Positions 56,313 through 64,000 of a DNA stretch of 64,000 bases are shown piece after piece; the first letter of the stretch is position 1, and each line of letters opens with the position of its first letter. Both the position numbers and the translations under genes were made by a program. Below the pieces are notes generated by a model. The model had not been told where the DNA came from. It did not search any database and saw nothing but the letters and a program-made list of their open reading frames with translations. The stretch is from Telmatactis stephensoni (lineage: Eukaryota > Cnidaria > Anthozoa > Actiniaria > Isophelliidae): the NCBI GenBank assembly GCA_029948255.1, contig JALIZF010000996.1:1-64000 (forward strand), read 5' to 3'.

Positions 56313-57101
56313 ATGGATCAAGAATCACTGATCAATGCAATTAACAAAGTAGTATTTAGATGAAAAATTAAATAATCTAAAAGCAAAACTCTCTAAAATC
56401 GATAAAATCGAGAAGTCGGTTACGTTTTTATCCAGTGCCTATGAGCTGAAGAACAAAGTGAAAGAAGTGGATTTTCAAGTGGGTCTCTCACTTGTAGAAA
56501 CTCGCCAGCTCGCTCCTCGTATCAACGATGCTGTGAATCGGCTTGACCAGATTAAGATTGACTTAAACAACATGAAGCAATACATGCGGCGAGATTGTCT
56601 AGAGATTAGAGGTATTCCAATGCAGAAGGACGAAGACACCGATTAAATCGTTCGTCAAGTTGGAGATCTGCTTCATGTGGATGTTAGGGATTCTGACATT
56701 GATATCAGCCATCGATTGGCAAGCAAAAGTAAAGATAAGATGTCGCTAATCCGCCGATCGTCGTGAAGTTTGTTCGCAGAAATGTCAGAGATGAATTCTA
56801 CAAATCGAGGACCAATCTACAAACCAAATCTACCAAAGATCTGGGAATGTTGAGACATCATCCCAAGAAGATATATGTCGCAGAAAGTCTGACAAGCATG
56901 AATAAAGATCTTTTCAACCAATGCTTAAAGAAGAAAAAAGGTCTGCAGTATAAGTTTATCTGGACGAAATATGGGAAGATTCTGTTGAGGAAAGACCATT
57001 CAAACCCTGTCATCGCTGTTAACTCTGAAAAGGATCTAAAGAAACTTTCTGCAAATCAATATGAACTGCATACAGCTAAGTCTTATAAGTCTTATATCTA
57101 A
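56313..57101 (+). pseudogene. Non-LTR retrotransposon ORF1 (broken)
   Basis: ATG at 56313. After a shift near 56360 the frame is coiled-coil-like, then YMRRDCLEIRGIPMQ and, after further breaks (TAA near 56644, shift near 56745), KFVRRNVRDEFYKSR and FIWTKYGKILLR. This is an RRM-type ORF1 nucleic-acid-binding protein like those of several LINE clades. At least three lesions. Confidence 0.72.
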
Positions 57102-57154
57102 GTCTTTTATTATTTACTAGGTTACATATAATGTTCATGTCCTATATTTACTAA

Positions 57155-57453
57155 ATGTCTTCTTATGCTTCACAAGCAGATCTAGTAAATAATTTAGATT
57201 TTCAGGAATTAGATCCTGACACAAATCTTCCCCATCAGTCCAATTTCCAATACTATTCTACGGATGACTTTCCTAAGAATTACGAATTATCGAGTTGTAT
57301 TTCTAGTAAACATTTTTTTAGTTTTACACTCAAACATAAGAAGTCTTAATGCTAATTTTGACAATTTCATGCAAATGTTGTCTGAACTCAATCATAACTT
57401 ATCTATGATTGGGTTAACAAAAACAAAAATCAATTCCTCTGATAATTCTCCTA
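57155..57453 (+). pseudogene. ORF2 start, endonuclease N-terminus
   Basis: Starts MSSYASQADLVNN; after a shift near 57300 the frame reads VLHSNIRSLNANFDNFMQML and LSMIGLTKTKI, the first strands of an AP-type endonuclease. Broken off at the TA where the transposon inserted. Confidence 0.72.
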
Positions 57454-57569
57454 ATTCACCGATCCCGCCTGTTAAAATTCACTTATATTGAGCTGACCAA
57501 TCAAAACCTGCTATTTCGTCACGTGATCTGAGCCGCCATTTTGTCGGACATCAAAAACAAAAACAAAAC

Positions 57570-59653
57570 ATGGTGAAACATTGTTGTTATGCACTTTGCA
57601 AGTCGGATTCCCGCGATAAAACAAGATTGGAAGATTGTTTGAGGTGGATTAAAGCGTGTGGGCGTCCTCATTACCAGCTAAATATCCAGAAAATAACAAA
57701 AGACATCTACGTCTGCTCAAAGGTTAGATGAGACTTTTTATTGCGTTTTGTTTCTTCCGAAAGAATCCCAGTCCCCGACTAAATCTCAGTTATTACTATT
57801 TATCAGCATTTTGTTGATGGACGACAAACTGAAATTTATCCTGACCCCATTCCTGTCGATGGGAGCTCGGTAAGGAAAGCAAGAAGAGTGATTAAGAGAA
57901 AGCGATGGGTAAGCGGCTTACATATAAGTTGTATGCATTTCTTTTCAATAACCTATTATATGTGAATTTTATAGTTTGATATGTGAATGTGCAAATTGTT
58001 TTCACAGTGCTGAAGCTGCTCCAAAAAAAGATCAATCTAAAACACAAGAAAGTACCGTTGAAACTACGGAAATAAACCAGTTTAGCTTGAATGCCCGGGG
58101 GGGGGGGGGGGGGGGGGGGGGGACTCCTATATATAAGAGGACGGGGATGCTCGTCGGAAATTTTAAAAATGACCCCTAAAAGGTACCAGAGTGGGAGTGG
58201 CAACAATTGATTTCTACCCCTAAAAGGTACCAATTCAAAAACAATAATAAAGAATTAAGGCAATGAAACACTTTGTTATCGATGTGCTTTGAAGATTCAA
58301 TTCAGATCATCGAAATCGTCCCTTTCATGCTTATTTTAGGTAGTGTATTTACCCCAAAACAGTCCCTAAAAGGTACCAGCTATGACTCTGGTAGTCCACC
58401 TAAGTCTGAGACACCCTAAAAGGTACCAGATTGCAGATTTTGACCCCTAAAAGGTACGACGAGCATCCCCGTCCATTTACAATCGGAGTCCCCCCCCGGG
58501 CTTGAATGACACTACAGGTACTACATATCTCAACACTGTGGACATTCATGACTGTCTTCATCAGTCTGTAAAAGTTCAAGATAATCCACAAGGTATGCTC
58601 CTATTTTAATAGTAGGTATGGCATTGCATGCTTTGAATAAAACTCTGCCAGTTTATGAAGCAATTCTTGGCACTTTGATTGGTCTGAAAAAATCCTTTAA
58701 ACAAAAATATCTACGTTTGTACGTACAACAAAGTCACAAAATGGGGCTCCAGTGACCATTAGTTGACCTTGGACTTGAAAATAATAATCATGGTTATGTT
58801 TTAGTTGAAATGTATCATTGGTAGTCACCTCCAAGCAAAAACTAGGGAGGGAAGTTGCTGCCTCTAATATGGTCATATTTCTGGCTTTAAATGGACACTT
58901 CACTTCTAATATTCCAGTTTGTCCACTGTCACACACTTTGCCATCTGGTGAAGCACCTAGGAAACTGAAGTTGGATTTACAACCAAACCACAATCATGAA
59001 TGTGAATCTATTTATTTATTCCCATGTATTCCCCTTTTGCATTGTCCTCATTATTTTTCCCATGAGTTGTTCCTTCAGATGTAAATGACTTTGGATCAAA
59101 TATGCTTTTAAAAAAAATATTCATTTACATCTTTCTTTCTTTTGAGAACTCTTCCAAACACAGAAGCGGTTACTCGTTTTTGTCTACTCTGAAACCATAA
59201 ATTGCAGTCAGCCTGAATACTGTAGCTTGTTCAAGTGCTAAAGCTTCTCTGTGAGTGGTGGGAAGAAATGAGTTACATTGCAGGTGGTCTGCTTGCTTCA
59301 GATAGAAAGGCCCTTTTTCAAGTGGAAATCTCAGGTCTCCACATTTGGAAGTTTGCGGCACTGTCATGATCTTCTCTTCGTATAATTTTGCCTGTAAAAG
59401 ATTTTATGCTTTTTTAAATGTTTGATGCAATTTACTGATATAATACAAGTTCTTATTTATTTGTTTGTTTGTATGCTTAGTGATTCCTGTATTAGATGTC
59501 TTAGCTACTGCATCTACCATTGCAAAGCTGAAAGAGGAATATCACTCTAAGACAACAGATAGCACAATACCAAACAGTTCAGGACAGTCTAAAGAAAGAA
59601 TTGTCTATAAAATATTTCATGAGGAGGAGATAAGGAGAAGCAAAGACAAATAA
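57570..59653 (+). pseudogene. THAP-domain protein of the ISL2EU-like element
   Basis: Exons 57570-57722, 57807-57908, ~58015-58592 (split by a MITE) and 59481-59653. The start MVKHCCYALCKSDSRDK, CGRPHYQLN, VCSKHFVDG and PIPVDGSSVRK give a C2CH THAP finger across the first intron. The last exon ends IFHEEEIRRSKDK. The MITE at 58094-58500 sits inside exon 3 and destroys it. THAP domains bind the transposon ends (family knowledge). No DDE core follows. Confidence 0.68.
58094..58500. mobile_element. 407-bp MITE with 8-bp target duplication
   Basis: Ends CCCGGGGGG / CCCCCCGGG with direct repeats CTTGAATG at 58086-58093 and 58501-58508. Subterminal inverted GGACGGGGATGCTCGTC. Contains a 26-G run (58097-58122) and at least five copies of CCCTAAAAGGTACCA. 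An 8-bp duplication suggests hAT-like mobilisation. Confidence 0.85.
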
Positions 59654-60485
59654 GCTAAGTCTACACCTCTACATGACCACAAAAAGCATACTGGTTACAT
59701 TTTTGAGAATGCAAATAATTTTAGTATCAGAAACCATTTACACCATTACACTGGTTTTAATCATACTAAATTTATGGTTTTATTCAATTATCTTATCCCA
59801 GATGCAAATAAGAATCCAATTTACTATGAAGAAAAGCCAAATGTTCGCATGAAATTAGACTTAATTTAATACAACAAAAGTAAGACATCTACCTGATAAA
59901 CTAGAGATGAACCTTTCTGTGAACACTGCCTAAAGGGGTGCTAGTCAAATTATTTTCACTAGTATTTTCATCCAAAAGATATACCAGAGCACTGCTTTTG
60001 AAACTGTTCTTGAGTTTCAGGATGTCTTCTTTTGTTGGAGGAATTAGCCTGTTGAGTTAATTCATTTGATATTTATATTGCAATAACTTATTTGTAAATA
60101 AAGAATTTTAATAGAAATGCAAAGGATTATAAGCATGTTGAGATAATGATTATCATTATTATCAAATAGAATCATTGTATTACTTGTGTCTGGTGGTTTT
60201 GGTAAGCACTGGTCTTTTTTTCCTTTCACTCTGCTTTTTTGCTTTTGCTAAGATCATTCTAACCACTGAACGTGGTTTGATCTTTGAATCTCGTGGCTTA
60301 TGCCACTGTTGTGGCAAGCTAGTGCATGATAACCAAGCAGGTACTTCGTTTAGGCCCTGTTGTTGATAGTGAACCAGCGTGTAGATCAGCGCCAAAATGT
60401 GCGAACAGTTTCCTGATAGACTGAAAAACAAAAGTGAGGTTTTCATTTCATAAAATATTCTTATAAGATTTATAACATTGTTCAC
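58697..60485 (-). pseudogene. YqaJ nuclease of the ISL2EU-like element
   Basis: Pieces on minus: 60430-60180 (CSHILALIYTLVHYQQQG, SCTSLPQQWHKPR), ~60047-59897 (LIPPTKEDILKLKNSFKSS; ends in a stop), 59392-59170 (TSKCGDLRFPLEKG) and 58993-58697 (SFLGASPDG, ILEVKCPFKARN, YYFQVQGQLMVTGAPFC). D, ExK and QxQ motifs of the PD-(D/E)XK YqaJ fold are intact in the last. The central TASxxH-type segment was not found. Confidence 0.68.
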
Positions 60486-61020
60486 TGCCGTTCACGGACA
60501 AGTAAACGGATAATAAAACGTATTACTGATTGCCGTAGCTCCACCTATTTCTAGACTTCTATCCATGAAGACCAAAAGAAGAGAAAATCGCCATTATACA
60601 TTTATCTTTTTATCAAAAAGAGATAAAAATAAACTTACCCTGCTACACAAGTACAGTGGGAGCCTGAGAAAAGTATTTCCTTTAAAGAAATCTCTAAATT
60701 CAACTTGTGGGGCGGCTCCCTTTTTTGCATTGATCTGTAGCTTCGAGCTCGAATTATTGTTCTTTCGTCGCTAATCTTGTGAAGTCTAACGGCAAAAATA
60801 TAAGCATCTAGGAAATAACGATAGCCTAGTTATTTACTTCTTCTAGTAAGAGTCTTTTTTTTCCGAAAAAAAAAATCCAAAGAAAAGTCATTAGGTAAAG
60901 CATCCATACGAGTACTTTCCTTCTCCGCCATTTTGGAATTTTGTCCGAGTCTCTTTGGTTGCTATGCGTTGCTAAGAGGGGGCGGGGCTTGTAAAAACAA
61001 TAGGCGGGATCGGTGAATTA

Positions 61021-62045
61021 CACAATACCAGGTTACAACTTTTTTTCCGACCTAGCTTAACAAACGCTGCTGGTGCGGGTATATTTATTACAAAAAAAAT
61101 TGTTATCTTATTTAAGAGATTATCTTTCTTGTTCTGTAACTGAATTTGAGTCTCTATGGATTGAAATTGAGAGCAATTTATACCACAATCTGATTTGTTG
61201 AGTAATCTATAGACACCCAAATAACAGCCCTGGTAATTTAGTTATCTTAATAACACAATGGATAAAATTACGAAAGAAAACAAATACCGTATAATAATTG
61301 GTGACTTCAATATCGATCTATTGAACTCATCTTATGGAATGACTGAAGATCTTCTTAATGTTCTGGAAACTCATTTTATATTTTTCAATCCACATATTGT
61401 CCAACCAACTCGGATTACTCATCATTCAGCTACTCTTATCCACAACATATTTTTTAATTCAATTACTCACCATACAATTAGTGGAAATATTGTTTATGAT
61501 CTCACTGATCATTTACCAAATTTTCTCGTATTAAACAAAGCACTTCCAAAGAAATTGAAAATTCCACGTAGGGATTATTCCAATTTTAATGAATCCAGTT
61601 TTCTTGACGATGTTCAGTCTATTGATTGGGGCTCTGTATCTCATAGCTCTGATGATGCTTCAGTATTATTTGATAATTTTTATTTTAAACTTTCTGGTAT
61701 TGTTGATAAACATATTCCTTAAAAACATTTGAGTATAAAAGATATTTTATTTTTATTTTATTTTATTTTATTTTATTTTATTTTATTTTATTTTATTTTA
61801 TTTTATTTTATTTTATTTTATTTTATTTTATTTTATTTTATTTTATTTTATTTTATTTTATTTTATTTTATTTTATTTTATTTTATTTTATTTTATTTTA
61901 TTTTATTTTATTTTTATTGGATAACCAATGGTCCAAGAACATCGATTAATATTAAGAATAGATATTATAAGAAAAAATCGATCTTCATACTATCATGAAA
62001 AATTTAGATTTTATCGTAATAAGTTAAATCATTTGTTAAAAAAAT
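61021..62045 (+). pseudogene. ORF2 endonuclease remainder with microsatellite
   Basis: Frames read TEFESLWIEIESNL, VIYRHPNN, IIGDFNIDLLNSSYG (GDxN), PTRITHHSATLIHNIFFN and YDLTDHLPNF (the SDH-equivalent). A TTTTA array then replaces the expected linker before WITNGPRTSINIKNRYY. Frame breaks near 61230 and 61965. No RT domain before the truncation. Confidence 0.75.
61745..61916 (+). repeat. (TTTTA)~34 microsatellite
   Basis: About 34 uninterrupted pentamers inside the LINE ORF2; it translates as a YFILF-type repeat, giving an artefactual open frame. Confidence 0.95.
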
Positions 62046-62128
62046 AGTAAATCTAACTATTACAACAATTATGTAATGAATCACAACAAACACTAAATAT
62101 GGGTTGACTTGGTCTTTTACTCGTGAAA

Positions 62129-64000
62129 CTACAACATGTCGCCGACCTGTGGCGACCTCGTCCTTACATGTAACACAGGAATCCCACTCACTATACAAAC
62201 ACAGGAATCCCACTCACTACACCATCGCTCCCTAAAAAGGGGTCTCACTAATGTGTTAAACAAAGTCTTAAACAAATGAAGTAAACATGATTTCAAGTAG
62301 GGTTGTTTGTCTCTGTCCTTTCTAATATGTTCAAAACTACCTAAAAGCTTAGGTCTCAGTCTTTCAAACTTCTCTCTTCTTCTTTCCTTGTGATTGTTCA
62401 TAACTGAGACCTGATGGTCTGCATTACGTCGTAGGCTATTGACCACCCACTCTCCATACCAGTCGGGGGGTCTCCTTACTCGTGTTGGTCTATGAGAAGC
62501 TGCTGACTCTTGTTCCTCGTCAGTGTCATTTTCTAGATCAGAGTTCTCAGCATCCCCAACATCAGACTGTTGCTGCTCATCCGCAGAACTTTGAACATCA
62601 GACTCTTGCTCTTCACCAGCACAACTTTCGACCGACTCTTGTTCCTCACCAGCACAACTTTCGACATCAGACTCCTGTTCTTCACCAGCACAACTTTCGA
62701 CATCAGACTCTTGCTCTTTACCAGCAAAACTTTCACCCCCTTTCTTAAGAGGATTATCACTCTAAACATACCCAAAGCTATCATGTTCTAGGAGAGACTC
62801 ATCTCCACTATCCCCAAGTCTTTGATCGCCATCTGGGTTAGGCTCTTGCTTACCAGCCTTGGATGGGGTGGGAGCGGTTGCCCCACCCTGCTTTCTGCTG
62901 ACTTGTTTGCTCTCCTCAGCTTTCTCCTGCTTTCTTAAGTACAGTCTCAAGTTGTTGAAGTGGACCACTTTACATCGACGGCATGGAACCCCGATTTTTC
63001 GAAGACGATAGGTCACTTCAGACAGTCTCTTTACAACCTCGTACGGTCCTTCCCACTGCCTATGGAACTTACTAGCTTCCCCAACCCTTAGCTGGGGAGT
63101 ATAACGCAATACTAAGTCCCCAGGTTGAAATGTGGTATCATTTATGCCTTTGTCATAGGTGTCCTTCTGTCTACGTTGGGCAAAATTCAATTTTCCTCTA
63201 ACATCTTTGTAGGAAGTTTCCAAATCGTCTTGCAAGTTTGCCACAAATTTGCTGTAAGAACAATTATTGTCTCTCACCCCACCCACCATGATGTCTAGTG
63301 GTATTCTCATTTCTCTCCCAAACATTAGTTCAAAAGGTGTATGTCCAGTAGAGGTATGAACACTACTCCTATAGGCAATCATACAATAGTCCAGATGTTC
63401 ATCCCAAGACTTTGGCTCATCCTCCACCCGAGCTTTCAACATACTTTTCAGTGTTTTGTGCAAGTTCTCGATCTGACCATTCCCTTCAGGCTGATAAGCA
63501 GTTGTTCTTGTTTTGTTAATGTGTAGCATGTTGCAAAGTTCCTTGAAAACTTCAGATTCAAAATTTCGACCCTGGTCACTGTGCAGGCTATTGGGTACTC
63601 CAAAACGGCATATCAATTGTTTTACCAGGACTCTAGCACAGGTGCAAGCTCTCTGATTTGAAATAGGGTAAGCTTCAGCCCACTTTGTAAAGCTGCACTG
63701 AACTGTCATAATGTAACGGTTGCCTTTACGAGATCTGGGTAGCGGGCCCACAATGTCAACATGCACTCGTTGCATTGGATTTCCAGATGGGATTGGCTGA
63801 AGTGGTGCTTTAGGGTGGGGTCGATATTTACACTTTGCACAAATTAAACATCTGTCACAGTACCTGTGAACATCTTTGGTCAGTCCAGGTTTCCAAAACC
63901 TTGCCTTCATCTTCAGCAGAGTTTTCATACGGCCAAGATTGGCACCTACCAGACCATCATGTACTTGCTTCAATGCCTTCTCGACCATGGTGTTTGGAAG
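62129..64000 (-). pseudogene. Ty3/gypsy integrase and acidic-repeat tail
   Basis: From 63988 the frame gives a zinc-binding-like N-terminus (H10, CDRCLIC), catalytic D78 (VDIVGP), D138 (HSDQG) and E174 (NGQIENLHKTL), a DD35E spacing, and a GPY-type module (WEGPYEVVKRL). The second His of the HHCC set is replaced (GANLG for GHLG). A single TAG at 62762-62764 interrupts; the same frame continues through five 13-14-residue ESDVESCAGEEQ-type repeats and VRRPPDWYGEW to ~62129. Integrase inserts the cDNA copy. Confidence 0.85.
62580..62750 (-). repeat. In-frame acidic tandem repeats
   Basis: About five ~39-bp units around CCAGCACAACTTTCGACATC, encoding ESDVESCAGEEQ-like repeats in the Ty3 polyprotein tail. 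Confidence 0.8.

Larger units (their letters stand above)
57454..61018. mobile_element. ISL2EU-like DNA transposon (defective)
   Basis: Inverted ends ATTCACCGATCCCGCCT / AGGCGGGATCGGTGAAT lie between TA dinucleotides at 57452-57453 and 61019-61020. Encodes a THAP protein on plus and a YqaJ nuclease on minus. ISL2EU elements of the PIF/Harbinger group carry THAP and YqaJ genes (established, from memory). The DDE transposase core is not seen, so this copy is probably non-autonomous. Confidence 0.72.
56313..62045 (+). mobile_element. Non-LTR element interrupted by ISL2EU-like transposon
   Basis: ORF1 (56313-57101) and the ORF2 start lie left, and the rest of the endonuclease lies right (61021-62045), of an insertion at 57454-61018. 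The right end is truncated at ~62045 against Ty3 sequence, before any RT motif. Element start is approximate and clade not assigned. Confidence 0.75.
62046..64000 (-). mobile_element. Ty3/gypsy retrotransposon, 3' part
   Basis: Integrase and polyprotein C-terminus on minus, continuing beyond 64000 (protease/RT not in window). Sequence past the last coding codons, starting near TGTTGTAGTTTCACG (~62135), may be the start of the 3' LTR, cut at ~62046 by the junction with the LINE. LTR identity is inference. Confidence 0.8.

Noticed and set aside
61729..61998. 89-codon ORF of FYFIL repeats
   Set aside because: It is the translation of a TTTTA microsatellite inside a broken LINE ORF.

Overview
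The window is AT-rich animal DNA. Short symmetric exons separated by introns, CCP/sushi modules, a DUF229 ectoenzyme-like gene, THAP domains, a DIRS-type YR retrotransposon, non-LTR elements, Ty3 integrase and a very high MITE load together suggest an anthozoan cnidarian, most likely a stony coral. That assignment is inference from gene and repeat content. No rRNA, tRNA or CRISPR locus was seen; the one tRNA-like sequence is a SINE.

Layout. (1) 74-5954 (+): seven phase-1/phase-1 exons of a sushi (CCP) repeat protein, partial in the window, plus a truncated eighth exon relic. Its 3.3 kb intron is a row of inverted-repeat elements, including a 1.9 kb foldback between TTAA sites. (2) 6108-9545 (-): a CR1/L2-like non-LTR retrotransposon whose reverse transcriptase core is deleted. 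(3) 10259-14770: a THAP-domain fragment, a perfect 98-bp direct repeat bounding 4.1 kb, and inside it a roughly 20-unit tandem array built on a short palindrome. (4) 17431-22189 (-): a nearly intact DIRS-like retrotransposon (Gag-like, RT/RNase H, tyrosine recombinase) with 39-bp inverted termini beside a palindromic relic of a related element. (5) 25942-40207 (-): a decayed large DNA transposon with a P-element-like transposase, CCHC zinc knuckles, a YqaJ nuclease, a region resembling a ubiquitin hydrolase and a ParB-like C-terminal domain. It is split at one TTAA by an 8.6 kb element (28657-37290) with ~980-bp terminal inverted repeats and a six-exon DDE-like transposase gene, which itself carries an 811-bp TTAA MITE. 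(6) 40927-53638 (-): the one apparently complete host gene, a seven-exon DUF229 (sulfatase/alkaline-phosphatase-fold) type II membrane protein predicted at 837 aa, with MITEs and duplications in its introns. (7) 56313-62045 (+): a non-LTR element broken by an ISL2EU-like transposon (57454-61018; THAP protein plus YqaJ nuclease), itself hit by a 407-bp MITE with an 8-bp target duplication. (8) 62046-64000 (-): the 3' part of a Ty3/gypsy element, integrase onward, running off the window.

Most coding capacity is therefore mobile. Host genes supported here are the sushi gene and the DUF229 gene. The most unusual system is the P-like/YqaJ/ParB-like transposon; its split YqaJ frame becomes continuous when the inserted element and one TTAA copy are mentally removed. 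Exon boundaries come from reading splice signals and checking phase by hand, not from transcript evidence.
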